Origin: Panonychus citri
Taxonomy: Eukaryota > Arthropoda > Arachnida > Trombidiformes > Tetranychidae
NCBI RefSeq assembly: GCF_014898815.1
Contig: NW_026515450.1
Coordinates: 248,001-312,000, forward strand
Reading direction: 5' to 3'
DNA: 64,000 nucleotides
Shown here piece by piece: positions 1 to 12,391 of this stretch. The notes beneath the pieces were generated by a model. That model did no database searches and was not told the origin of the DNA. It saw nothing but the letters and a program-made list of their open reading frames with translations. How positions within the stretch are numbered: the first letter of the stretch is position 1; each line of letters starts with the position of its first letter. The translations under genes were made by a program, and so were the position numbers.

Positions 1-3000
1 AGAAACTGACCAAAGGGAGAGGGGAAAAAAGTTCTCAATTCTTAAAGTATCACAGAAATGATGATAAATTACCTGGACCATCATCGTCATCTTGTTTACC
101 TTTATGATGGTGAAATTTTGCCTCAGATTGTTTTTTTTAAAAGAAATGACCATTGGTCAAGAGACAAAAATCAATTGGTCAAGAGAAATATAAGAAAATA
201 AAAAGACTAAAAAAACACTCGAAACATTTGCTTCTTGTTGTATACTTTTGGGAATTCATTGAGAACTATTTTTTTCCATTCCATTTCCATTTAGTAAATT
301 CCATGTATTCATATTTTATATTATTATTTCAATTTATTCCAAGTGGTCAGTGTCTGTAATGCTCACAGGTCATCACCTTGTATATATCTCGTTATTATTA
401 TTATTATTATTATCGTGGTCATCACCATCAATCTCAGAATCATCATGAGTATATGAAAAGTTATCTCAATCAAAGTTGAGAATTGAAATATTAATGTAAC
501 AGAAAATGAGAAAACTTTTTCTTCCTCAATCTCATATCATCATCATCATCATCATTTACAGTGATGATTATGGCGATAATGATGATGATGATGATGATGA
601 TAGCCCATATGACGCTGAATTGGGTGGGCAGAGGACAATGAATACTCATGAGATTTTTTTTTCTCTCCTCTTTCTTGTTAAATATTAAGAATTGTGATAA
701 TATAAAGAAAATGCTCTTCGAACTGATTTGAAATTGAAAGAGAAAAGAGGAAAAGTTCCAAGAGAAATTTTCCTTCTTTCAGCAGAAAATTCAATTCTTT
801 TCATGAATAACCAGCATTCTTAAACCTTCATCTTCCTACTTAAAACATTATTATCAGCCCTCTTTCATCTTCCTTATCATCATATTAATCATCAGGAAAA
901 CTTTGTATTCATCTTATTTTTTGCATCAGATTTTTCATCTCCCATTTACCTTTACAGCAAAAACATTATTATTATTATTTCTTACTCTCTCACTCATTCA
1001 CTCACTCCTTCTCTCGATTTTATCATCATCTTCATCTATTGGAAATGGTTCATCACTTTTATCCTTAATAACAGTTTCCTCTTTCATTATTATCTTCCTC
1101 ATCCTGAAAAGATGAAAAAAGGGAAAAAATCTTACCAATTGTTTGTCAATGTTATTATTTTTCCCTTTGTAATAACGGTTATATTGATATCCACCACCCA
1201 CCGCCCAAGAATTTCATCCAGACATCTATTTCATCCTTCAACCCACCTCAAAAACCCTCCATCATCATCATCATCATCTCATCGTCCATTTAAATCCATA
1301 TCTTCAAACTATCAATCAATTTATACACTTTACATTGTATTATCATCCATCCTCCCATCACCCTCCCTCCCTTTACCTTATCCCAAGGTAAAATCAATTT
1401 GAAACTTTGAAACATTTCCCTCATCATCCACCCCAAATTTTCAGGTAAACTTGTCTTCCTAGATGATGATGATGATGATGATAAATTCACCGATAATGTT
1501 CAATCGTTATCCAATCGTTATCATCACATCATCCAAAGATGATGAAAAAGAGGAGAAAAAAATATTAGTTGATCTAAAAATGGGTTCTCCTCCTTTTTGG
1601 AAATATTTTTACCTCCCACTCCCATTTCATCATCTCCACCCCAATCCACCCCACTCCCTTTCACCCATACCTTTTGATATCATGAAAAAACATTTTCCTT
1701 CCAAGATCATCTCAGAATTGCATCATTCCCATGGAAACCAAAAGGTAATTTTATCGTTTACAGTTTTTATATTATTACTATTAAACTAATGTTCCGATAA
1801 TGGGTTTTCATGGTTCCTATTTATTTTGTGTATATTTTTCACCCTGTGAGAGAGTATACACACCCTGAACAAACTGTTTTCTGAGTTCGATGAAAAAAAA
1901 AACTGAAAAAAACAACAACAAGAATAGAAGATAAAAAAAGTACAAGATTCAATTCAATTCTATTGCTTCAGATAAAATATATTTCTTCATGGTTATTGCT
2001 TGCGATCAGAATTAAATTGATCAAGATAATATCATCATCATCTTCATGAGTTACTTTTATTATTCATTTATTAGCTTCCCCTTTGTTGTTATTCAATTAT
2101 CATCTTCATCATGTAATAACTAATCTAATAACACTCACAATGAATAACAACCATGATATTGAATGAAGTTCATATTCAGATAATCAGATTTACATGGCAA
2201 CAGAATTTAACTTTGAAATTCTCAGACTAACCAACTAGTTTTTTTTTCATTCTTATTCTTATCATGATAATGATGAGCTGGATGATATTACATGATGATT
2301 TATCTCTGAATATTGGATAACCAATAAGTTTGGATATTGGGGGATGAGTGTGAAATTGAATCCTTCCTGAAAACAATGAGTAATCAGATGATAAGGTAAC
2401 ATTGGTGGGAGATAAGTTAGAGAGAGAATAAAAAATTCTTTTTCATTTTTCAGTTCTTCTATTCTCAAATTATAATAATGTTTACAATCGGATGGATTTG
2501 AATTTTACCGCCAAGTTGAATTACTTTTGATGAGAGAGGAAAACTTATTCAGGAGAGAAAATTTTGTTACAACTGAATCAGAACTTTCATCTTCTTCTCC
2601 CGTCCCACTCTCACTTCACCCAATCCACAAAGAGAAAGTTATTGTATCCATTTTAGAGGTTTGTTCAGATGGAAATTTGATTTTTCTGTCAGAATATTGA
2701 ACATCATCTACAGAAAAAAGATTCTTTGTAAGTGAAAGAGAGAGAGAGAGAGAGAGAGAGACAGAGTATTCGGAACTTTCCCCTGAAAAAAATGGTGATG
2801 AAGATATTGATGATGGTGATGATAAAATAAAAGTTCTGATTCCTGTGATTGAAGTGAAACTTTTTGTTCGATGAAAATGAAATTGTCATTTCCCATGATA
2901 TTTACCATGAGTTGATGGATTTTCCATCTGTAACATTACTGTTATTATTATTATTTAGTCAACATTATCATCATTCACAGGTAAGGCTCATGATGATGAT

Positions 3001-6000
3001 GACGGTGATGATAAAGTGTCAATTTTGTTAAACTTCCTAAAATGAATCAATCTGAATGAATCAATTCAGTGGGAAAGAGGTTAACATAAAAAGTTCATTT
3101 CAAGTTGCTGAAATTTACTGTTTTTTATTGTCTGAAAACTTTTACTCCCATTTACCATGTAATCCACTTGGAAAATTTTGATAAGATAATAATAATCTCA
3201 ATTTGAAAGTGAAACTTTTACAAATTCATTATCAAGATAATCAATCAAACAAATTGGAATCACAATCGATTGAGAGAAAGACTTGTTGAACTTTTTACAA
3301 GTTGAACAGTTGAAAGTTTCAAGATGAAAACTTCGTGCTTTCATCATGAAAATACAACTCAGGGTAAAAAGTTCAGTTTATCTCATGACAGAGATAGAGG
3401 GAGAGAGAGAGAGGAAGTTAAAAAATGTTCACGATGTTCATAGATTCTCACCCTTGTCAATGAAATAACGGCGGGTGGGTGATTATCATGATTATAATAA
3501 TCAACATGATGATGAGCATTTAATTTTGAGATTGATATGGATTACAAAAGGATCAGCATATGAATTAATGATTATAATTGCTCAGGATTTTTATGAACTT
3601 TAGCCATGTAAAATTTATAATGATATTCAGAGTGAAGCCTCACTCAAGCCACCCACCCAACCCACCCACTCATCATGATAATAACCTACTGGTACCTCCC
3701 GTATCTGTATCACCACCATCATCATCCTAATCATACCAATCTATCAACCTTGTAATTTATAATCAAACCAGACAATCATAATCATGACTTTATAATCACG
3801 GTAATAAACTGATCAAACCAGGTTCATGTCACCAATTCATATTCATTGAATAGATTCAGTTTAATCATGATTATCATCATGATCGTCAAGGATTAAAAGG
3901 TAATAATAATGATAAAGGTAAAAATTTCATCGAAATAATTTGTCAATGTTATAATTTAAATTCATCCAAGCAAAAGTTAGGATGATGATCAAGCTGAAAT
4001 TTCATGATATCAGAATCTGAGATTGAAAATAAAGAAAAGATTTCATTTTTTTTTCTGTTCAATCGATTTTTCCCCTTTGAATTTTGTTTTTTTTTTCTCT
4101 TCCATTTTTGGTTCAGAGATTTTCGAAAGAACAATTTTTTTATCTTCTTCCCTACACACCTAAAGTATCATCATTATATCGGTTTAATTCTTGAACAAAA
4201 TTCTGAGCAAATAGTTGAGTTCATTTCTTCATGGTGAAAGTTTCATGTTTGTACTAATCATAAAACTTGATTCCATAGAAGATTAAAATGTTTTTTTCAT
4301 CATTCAGTTCCTATTTCTTATCAAATGAATTCATGGTGATGGTGATGTAGGTAAACATATTGGTCTGATTGTTTTCATTTCGTCTCAATGAAAAAGTCAA
4401 CATTGAGATGAAACATAAAGATGAATAAAGTCTGAACTGATTTGATGGATTTAGTGGTGAAAAAAAGGTAAACTATTTGCTGGATGAAAAAAAAAACGTG
4501 AAACTTTCATGAAGGAATTCAGGGTAATATTGCCATGAGGTTTTCTCTCCGAGAATTTCATTCCAATTCATAGATTTGGCTGATAGATTTCAAAAGCTTC
4601 CCAATCAATCAGAGTATTTGTTTCGACATCATAATGACCGTTATAAACTTTTGAACAAAACTCGAAATTGGCAGAGAATAGATAAAACAAATTCCTTTGT
4701 AAAAAACATGAGAAGAAGCGGAAAAGGAAATGATGAAACTGAGTATTTTCCTCTTCAAGTGAAAAGTTTGAGTTGCACCAATCAAATTACTAATCTTTTT
4801 TTTCAATCATCTCATGTTAAGTAGATTGCAAATTGAGTAACAATTTCAATCTAAAATCATTGAATTAACTGACTGTTGAAAAAAAAAGTTTCACAATCAA
4901 AATCAATCAAAAATTAGATTCACTTGAATCAACTTGATGATACCAATGATAGCAAAGATAATTATCAAAGTTAATTGTCAGACATTGGACAATTAACTCT
5001 TATATCATTTTAGTGATGACAAATTAATCCAAGAGTTACTCACAATTAACTGACACCAACAATTAACATTGAGATAAATTCAAAGTACTCATGACGTTTC
5101 AAATGAATATAAAAAAAAATCAATTCCTGGTAATTTACAGTTACAAAGATAAATTTAATCCAATTGATTAATCCAATTGACAATTTTGATTATGACTGAT
5201 TGCTAGAAGGTGATTAAGGTTTGATACCAGAAAATAGAAACAATCAACAATGAAGGTTTACTTTAAGACCTTAACTTGTGTCTATTATCATGGTGAGATA
5301 ATCAATCAATCATCAATGAACTTTTTTTCATTCATCATAATCACCATCAGAATCATAAACAACTATATTAACATGGTACTCTGATCATCATCATCATCAT
5401 CATATTATCATCCGTGTTGTTTAACCATAAAAACTCATTGTTATATCTTCATCAACATTTATATTCAATTGCTATTGTTGGTAATATCTTTTATCCTGGA
5501 ATTCATATTACCATGAAAATAGATTTCGAATTTTTTTTTGTTTTTTCTTCTCGTCTTGTTACCCAAACGATTACCATTATGATGAATTCAATTCCGAAAA
5601 ATGTATAATACAAGATGAGAAAACTATCATCATGAAGCAAGAAAAAGTTCCGATGAAAATTCAGTTGAACAATTTTAAGATAGTAACTGTAAAGATGAGG
5701 GGAGAAAAATTCCCGGAATTTTTTTTTTCTGTTTCTGATTTTCTTTTCATTCTTTCAATTCAATTTCTTCAAATTATCATGATGATTCTGGTGGAAAAAT
5801 AATAGATAACAATCACTATTTCATGTGTCAGTTAGGGTTAAATTTAATCGTGATTAAAACTATTCAAATTGGCAGTGATTATTATCATCATTCAGGCTAC
5901 AAACGTTACTTGATCTTTACAATCTCATCATTATCAGATATAATGCTCAGAGTTTTACCTGGTAAATTGAATCATGAAAATTAGGTAAGTATAGCAGGTA

Positions 6001-9000
6001 AATTGATCCGATGTTAATTTAGGTAAAAACTTGATACGTTTACATTATTACATTTAAATTTCTTCCTATTAGTTTACCTTTTCCATCCTCCCAGCACACA
6101 AAACCCACTTTACTCAAATGTCTTCCTAATCTTCCTCATCATCATCATCATAATCATCCTTATCTTCATCTTCTCGTTGGTTCAATGTTTCCCCATTCAA
6201 GATAAATGATCAACTAATCATTTTGCATTTCCATTTCCTCCTGGCATCCTCATCCCACCTCCAATGGATTAGACCACTTAGGATGCTACTTTCAAGAAAC
6301 TTCATCTTCCTTATGATGAGGATGATAATGTTTCTCACTCACTTTCTTACAATCTCTTAGTAATTAAAAGTTCCATGTGATTTTCCTCAGTTCATCTCAT
6401 GGCTGCTTATCAATAGGGATTTAGTATTAATATAAAATGCAAATAAAAATTCACCTCAACTTTTTTTTTCCTTCAACCTTCATCTTAATCACCATTCTCA
6501 TCATCAATTCACCCACAATCATTATTTTCATAATTAGCATCTTCAACTTAAATTATTTCTTTATCATAACCATAATCATCATCTTCATCAACTGACAAAA
6601 GATAAAATTCATTTAGGAAGCAAAAGTTTCATCTTATATTCATTGATTAATGATAATGATGATGATGCTAAGAATGCATCATGATAATAAACATCATCAT
6701 CACCTGTCACAATTTTAATCATTTAATTATTAATCAAACGAAAGGAAGTGATTAGTTTTATAAATTAATTTCAATCCAATTGTCAACTCAGATATCATCT
6801 CATTTCTTTTTAATTGTTTCTAATCAACGATTTAACTTTAAATCTCTAATTAAGCTCACTTTTCCTGTTCTTCCTATTATATTTCTTACTTCTGTACAAA
6901 GCATCCAAAGTCTATGGAATTTCTTGACCTAATTCAAGGTCATATAGGGTATCTAAACATACTTGAAGGTCACTAGAAATTTTTTAGTTACTACAAATTT
7001 TTCAGGTAACTGGGATTTCACGAGTTTTGATCAAAGTGGATGAGGTCATTTTATTCAATATTTCGTACAATTGTTTGATAAATGGTAATATGTATTAGGA
7101 GTAAATGATTAACAAAGTTTTAATAATAATAAGGATTAACTTTAGTATTGATTAAAAATTAGCATTTTAATTTTGCTCGACGATGAAAAAAAAAGTTCTA
7201 AACGAAATAGTTCGATCCATTGATTTCTTTTATGTTTGAAATTAATTTCTCATCATGAAGAAAAAGTTACAATCATTTAACGAGAACAATTAAAATTGCT
7301 ACTCCAAACTTAATCCAATAAACTATCAAGTATCATATTTACATACTACTTCTCATCAATCATACAATGTAACAATTAAAGTCAAGATACTTAATCATGG
7401 AAGCGAAAAAAAGTTCAAGTTCGATAAAATCGAAAAGTATCTTTTTTAAAAATGTTCTAACAAATTAATATATAAATATGGTATCGATTCTAGATAACAA
7501 CATAACATTTGACCTCGAGGGTAAAAAAGTTTGGTCAGTTGTTACAATTGAAACAATTGACGTGATTATTTGATTGCTTAATATAATAAGAGCTTGAAAG
7601 ATTGACAGTAAAAAAAAAGTTCCAATTCTTGGCTAACATGAGAATCCACATAATCATGAGTATTAACCTATTAAATGGACATGATAATGTTACTAAAGCT
7701 CAAATGAATTGTTAATCATTACAACAAATGAATGACAATTACAACAATTAAAACAACATGAGATTAACTTGATTGAGCATTTAAGGTGACATTTGTCAAG
7801 TATACATTTAATAACATTTCAAGTATCATGAAATTCATGATAATGATTTAATGTCAATTATTATTGGTAATCAATATGATGATGATGATGATGATACACT
7901 TGAAATGTGATTGACTCAAGGTGACGGATGATCTGTCATCACTTTCTCAGATTACAATGAGTTTTATATTATTCAGGGAAGGATTCACCTTGCAAGAATC
8001 ATCTCATCATCATCATCATCATCATTCCATGAAGATATAACCATAAACCGACTGGACATTTTGGTCACTTTGTATTTATGAATGGAAAGAAATAATAATT
8101 GGATATAAAAAGAACTGAGAGAACAAAAATATAATTCTGACAAGAGATTCTCATTAAGATGGAACAAGCAATTTATTATTATCATCATCAAATCAACAGT
8201 TCTAATATGCACTAACCTTATAAACGATAACAAGTACAAAAAGTTATGGTCTAAAAAAAGGTTCGAGGTGATGATAATATTTATTATCGAGATATAAAGT
8301 TCAGGACTGATTATCATATGGTAATAAAAACATTGGACACTTTATTATTAAGGATAATATGAAAATTTGATCATCTCCATCGTGAGAGTTAACATTATCA
8401 TCGTTATTATCAGAATCACCATGGCTTTTGTTTGAAGGTAATAAAATGTTGAAGGTAAAAAGTTAATCAGATACAAATGAAAATATTAATTGACCAGCAT
8501 TCAGTTTGACTATAGATTAACTTGATTGGCTAAATTACAATTAAATTGATCACGAATTTAATGTTCAATCTAATACATTTACATTCAATACTTTCATCGT
8601 TGGTTTATCATCGTCATTCATTGAATATTATTGCGTGGCTTCAATCAGGAAGGAAATTTACACAGAAAAAAAAGTCGAGGGTATTAGATCAATATCCATG
8701 CATACCCACTGGTTTCATCCTTCATTCGTGATTGACTCACTTAATGATGATGATTATTTCCCATGTAATAATATAATAATACCCATGGAGGTTGGAAAAC
8801 AAAACGAAAACATTTTGCCGAGATTAAAATCAAAGGGGAAAAATCAACAATCAGAAATATTATCAGTTCCATAGGAATATCACTGAAAATACCTCAACCA
8901 ATGTCGTAGTATCAAGGTAACATTTTCCTTGGCAGAATTTCATTTTACTGAGTGAAAAACTTATCATAATTTTGAGGAAATTTGAAATTCTGTTCCAATG

Positions 9001-9761
9001 TGATAATTATTTGATTCAAAATTTCAATTTCAATTTCTCCGATTATCTTATATACAATTTATCATGGAGATAAACAATAAAATTGATAAATTGGTAAATC
9101 TAAATTGTTGATTTGATTACATTTTGTATTATTATTTACAAGTGAGTTAAACTTGATTACTTGCGTATGATTAAATTAACATACACGCAGAAATCACCAT
9201 GATTTATATGTATTAACATGATTAAGGGATTGAAATTTATTTCCAATTCCTGTCTAATAAGATTAATCATCATGATAAATGGTTTAAAGATATTGATTAA
9301 CTTACAAATTAGCAACAATTTCACCGATTGGTCAAAGTTGACCAAACTTTTTCAGGATTAAATTGAATTTATGATAAAATTGGAGAGACACAAACACAGA
9401 CTCAATATTTCATGGTGATTCTGAATGAGAACTTTTTTTCCTCTATTCTATTTTCATCAACATCCATTGAATCAAATTGAATATCAATTCAATGAGTAAT
9501 TCATGTTAGTGTTTCTTTTTTTATTATTATTATCAATCAATTGTAGCTCAAAGTAATGTTATGTTAAAGGCAAGAGAGGGTAGAATGGGTCAGGGTGGAA
9601 GGTGGAAGGTGGAAAAGGTAAAAAAATTTCAAGATTCAATTGAATCCATAGGGAGTATTGAATGAATTCTTGATTGAGTAAGAAAAAGAAAGAAATCCAA
9701 GAAAGAGTTTCATCTTCTCTTTCTTCATGAGGATGATGTGAAGCATGATGATGAAGATGAT
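1..9761. other. Gene-poor, microsatellite-rich host DNA
   Basis: I see no supportable gene here. The open frames present are translations of (ATC)n/(GAT)n, (GA)n or A/T-rich DNA with lysine-, serine- or histidine-run proteins and no family signature. The stretch holds many short trinucleotide tracts (for example near 541-555, 582-602, 5388-5404, 7878-7895 and 8005-8026) and a recurring A(6-9)GTTC motif. It lies downstream, in transcriptional sense, of the minus-strand muscarinic receptor exons at 41.9-43.8 kb, whose remaining exons I could not find. It may therefore be intron of that gene; this is inference. Confidence 0.6.
2737..2761. repeat. (AG)n microsatellite
   Basis: An uninterrupted AG dinucleotide run of about twelve units, one of several GA/CT tracts in the host portion of the window. 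Confidence 0.9.
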
Positions 9762-9767
9762 ACTCAC
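9762..9767. repeat. Target-site duplication, left copy (ACTCAC)
   Basis: The six bases ACTCAC immediately precede the first base of the left terminal inverted repeat. They recur exactly after the last base of the right repeat at 27248-27253. A 6-bp duplication is the known signature of Polinton/Maverick integrase, and it fixes the element boundaries to the base. The empty site would read GATGAT-ACTCAC-CATCAT. Confidence 0.95.
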
Positions 9768-9930
9768 AGTAGAATAAAAGCAGCCCTCTCTGGCCCACTT
9801 GCATTTCTGGCCCAACAGGCATTTCTGGCCCAATAGGAATTTCTAACCCACCGAAGTGGGCCAGAAATTCCTATTGGGCCAAAGATGCCAATTGGGCCAG
9901 AAATGCAAGTGGGCCAGAGAAGGGCTGTTT
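9768..9930. repeat. Left terminal inverted repeat, folding as a hairpin
   Basis: The outer 84 bases (9768-9851) match the reverse complement of 27164-27247 exactly. The repeat is also a long imperfect palindrome: after a CGAA centre at about 9852-9855 the sequence returns as its own complement to about 9930, giving a stem of roughly 70 bp. The arms contain two to three head-to-tail copies of a 17-18-bp unit starting GGCCCA and ending ATTTCT. The inner arm is less well conserved between the two ends of the element than the outer arm. Confidence 0.92.
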
Positions 9931-10123
9931 ATGAAATATCTTGATTTCATGAAGGAGGTGCTATTTCTATGTGAAATGATGAGAATACCTAACTAAATGT
10001 AATTGAATTAGTTAATTAAATTAGCTCCTCCTTTTCTTATACAAAGAGATAAATGTGTATTATATGAAGGAGGAGTAGATAGTGGTGATTGGCGAAAAGT
10101 TTTCCACGCCTACTTTTTTATCA

Positions 10124-10130
10124 TATAAAA
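10124..10130 (+). promoter_or_regulatory. TATA box (TATAAAA) of the IAP-like gene
   Basis: A canonical TATAAAA lies 71 bp before the ATG at 10201, a spacing that fits a Pol II start about 30 bp downstream and a short leader. The preceding 190 bp (9931-10123) hold no gene. They contain three copies of an AAGGAGG-like motif, two direct (about 9950 and 10066) and one inverted (about 10025), which may be regulatory. Confidence 0.6.
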
Positions 10131-10200
10131 CCTGGTGTGGAAAGAGATGTTTGGTCAGTTTACATTCGATGTAATTATCTATTAAGATAATCTCGAAGAC

Positions 10201-11622
10201 ATGAATAATCAAAATAGCAACGAAGATGTTACAAGTGATCAACATGCCAGTGAAGAGGCAATTGTTCAGTTCCGTCAGATGCTGCAAGATTATATCTCCG
10301 CAGGTAATCTTCAATCAATGTTTGATCAAATCCATATTCTTCTCTGTAAGAACAACAGAGTGATCAAAGAATGGATTGAGATGACAACAGCGAGTCATGC
10401 TATTCAATCCGATGATGATTCAAATTTAGTTCAGGATCGAACTATTAATGGTGAATCGGCTTCGAATACATTACGAACAACAATCCGTGAATTTATCAGG
10501 TCCAACTTACCTGAAGGACTACAACAATGTGCGTCTAACCGAAATACACAATTTGGTTTAGGAGAAATGATCCTTGATAATAATAATCAAGTTCAAGCTT
10601 TCATTCCTTTTGAAACAAATAGAGCAGAAGTTGATAGTGATCTGAGCAGTATTGATTCATACGCAAGTATATATACAGATAGTAGTGATACTATTGCTTC
10701 ATCTGAGTTCGATAACCCTAACATTGTCTCTGAAATTTCTATGATTAATACTGTGAGTGACTCAGGTGATATAAATCATCAAGATAATCGTGTAGATATT
10801 ATTCCTGTTCCCTTACCACCTGACTATCAACAATCTCAAAGCATGCAGCTTGACGAGGGAGAAATTCAGCCACCTGCTGATAGCCTTGAAAACTATGACA
10901 AGTTTATTGCGACAATTTATACACATGGAAGTAATTTCTTCAAACTTATACGAACGCGAGATGAATATGAAAAGTACATTTTTCCACGTTTATGCTTCAT
11001 CCCTTCAAACCCTAGTTACTATCTTTACAGAAGATTGCAAATGGCATGGAGCAACAAGTATGCGTTCCATTACAAAAGTAAACCTGCTATAAAGAAAATG
11101 GTTAAAATAGATGATCGTGTTTTATCATTCAGAGGACATATCGATTATTCCCAGATAAGTCGAAGGAAACTAGCAGGATTCTTCAGTTATGGTAGTAACA
11201 CATTTATTATACATTCTTAAAGGATATAATAAATGTATGTCTACTGCATAGGTGAACACGACACTGTTACTTGTTACTTTTGCGCTGGCACAATATCACA
11301 TTGGCTCCCTGGAGATGATCCTTGGTCCATTCATGCACATTTTTTCCCTGAATGTATGTTTGTTTATATTAAACGAGGTAAACATTTCATAGATGCCCAA
11401 AGAAATGACATTAAACTAATATCCAACTATGAAATGCCCAAAGCTGTTACGGAGGATACGAGTAAATATGAATGTAAAATATGTTTATCAGCTGAGATTG
11501 GAGTAGTATTCAGACCATGTGAACATATGATCACTTGTTATGAATGTGCTCCAAATTTTGAAACTTGTCCTTGGTGTAAAGTACAAATACAAGACTTTGT
11601 AAGAATTGTAATACCAACGTAA
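10201..11622 (+). CDS. IAP-like protein with BIR and RING domains, one intron
   Basis: Coding exons 10201-11191 and 11252-11622 are separated by a 60-nt GT-AG intron that would otherwise introduce a stop at 11218. Spliced length is 453 residues. The first ~290 residues are acidic, Ser/Asp-rich and probably disordered. A single BIR domain spans the splice junction. Its zinc ligands are C-x2-C (CYFC), then H and C in the segment around WSIHAHFFPEC, with the typical PGDDPW between them. The C-terminus is a C3HC4 RING (CKIC ... PCEH ... CPWC), so the protein should be an E3 ubiquitin ligase. IAPs bind caspases or their activators through BIR and ubiquitinate through RING; an anti-apoptotic role is inferred. 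It is the first gene of the element and has its own TATA box. That the RING and BIR belong to one protein depends on the intron being spliced. Confidence 0.88.
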
Positions 11623-11738
11623 ATTGGGATTAAAATTAAATTACTATTACTAAATATAATCTTTTATTTCCGCCCTTATTTATAATTTACGCGTTTCGGT
11701 TAAATACTCATTTGTTTATTAACTTTACTACAGTCAAG

Positions 11739-11858
11739 ATGATTTGTTATCCAACTATTCTTATGTGTATTTTGATACTCGTAATTTTTGTTTGTTATTA
11801 TTACTACTATCTACTTCTTAGTAAAAGTATCCCCAAACAATTGAAAGTTGCTATATGA
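11739..11858 (+). CDS. Small single-pass membrane protein (39 aa)
   Basis: An ATG-initiated ORF of 39 codons whose residues about 5-27 are almost entirely Ile/Leu/Val/Tyr/Cys, a credible transmembrane helix, followed by a short basic tail with several lysines. Its TGA overlaps the ATG of the next gene (11855) by four bases, the compact layout also seen between the genes at 15235 and 15579. I recognise no family. In AT-rich DNA a short hydrophobic ORF can arise by chance, so the main support is the overlap and the ATG start. Confidence 0.4.
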   Translation: MICYPTILMCILILVIFVCYYYYYLLLSKSIPKQLKVAI

Positions 11859-12337
11859 TGATTGAAATAACAAACATGGTTTCTTTGTGGGATTTCGGTA
11901 AACGACTATCATTGAACATCGATAATTCGAAACGGAAGAAACGTTTCAATGCAGAAGTAAAATACAGTAAACATGGATGTTTCTTACTATTTGCTAGTGG
12001 TAAATGTGTGGCGACAGGATTCAAATCATTTAAAAGGATGTATCAAGATATGACTATCACTTTCGAGGACCCACCTAGATTTGTTAAACTTTATCTGATA
12101 ACAGCCAAAACAAAACTTCCGTTTAGATTCGATTTTATAAAGATGACAAAAAATCATAAAAACACCTCATTTGAACCAGAGTTATATCCAGCTTTGTATT
12201 GGCGAGATGGGAAGATCTGTATATGCTGTTACGATAATGGATCTATTGTTATTACTGGTGCCACCTGCATCGGTCGCATGAAAACTGTCCTCAAAAATTT
12301 TTATGAGGTAGCAAGAAAGTATAAAAGGATAGTCTGA
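11855..12337 (+). CDS. TATA-binding protein (TBP) homologue
   Basis: The 160-residue protein has the two-repeat plan of the TBP core (normally about 180 residues) and almost nothing else. Repeat 1 (about 3-70) carries ITNMVS, then FASGK and ATG (46-55), matching the TBP repeat-1 strand around LIFSSGK. Repeat 2 (about 78-160) carries KLPFRF, then SFEPELYPALYWR (105-117), matching SYEPELFPGLIYR of TBP, then a GSIVITGA strand (129-136) and a basic C-terminal helix. The four DNA-kinking phenylalanines correspond here to F31, F46, Y111 and Y126, so all stay aromatic. The first repeat is shortened by about ten residues before F31. Role: binds TATA elements and nucleates Pol II initiation, probably on the element's own promoters (inference). 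Assignment is from residue pattern, with no search run. Confidence 0.85.
   Translation: MMIEITNMVSLWDFGKRLSLNIDNSKRKKRFNAEVKYSKHGCFLLFASGKCVATGFKSFKRMYQDMTITFEDPPRFVKLYLITAKTKLPFRFDFIKMTKNHKNTSFEPELYPALYWRDGKICICCYDNGSIVITGATCIGRMKTVLKNFYEVARKYKRIV
12320..12328 (+). promoter_or_regulatory. TATA box (TATAAAAGG) of the gene at 12392
   Basis: A textbook TATAAAAGG lies inside the last codons of the TBP-like gene, 72 bp before the next ATG (12392), consistent with separate transcription of the downstream gene. Confidence 0.6.
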
Positions 12338-12391
12338 TTCATAGTTATTCTCATTCTTATCTTGTAATCAAGTTAATCAACATATAACAAA

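Noticed and set aside
7985..8317. 110-residue minus-strand ORF
   Set aside because: Hydrophobic and Asp-run composition from AT-rich and GAT-repeat DNA, no motif, no splice context.
11192..11251. Stop codon splitting the IAP-like gene into two genes
   Set aside because: The BIR domain is complete only when a consensus 60-nt GT-AG intron is removed, and the phase is preserved, so one spliced gene is the better reading.
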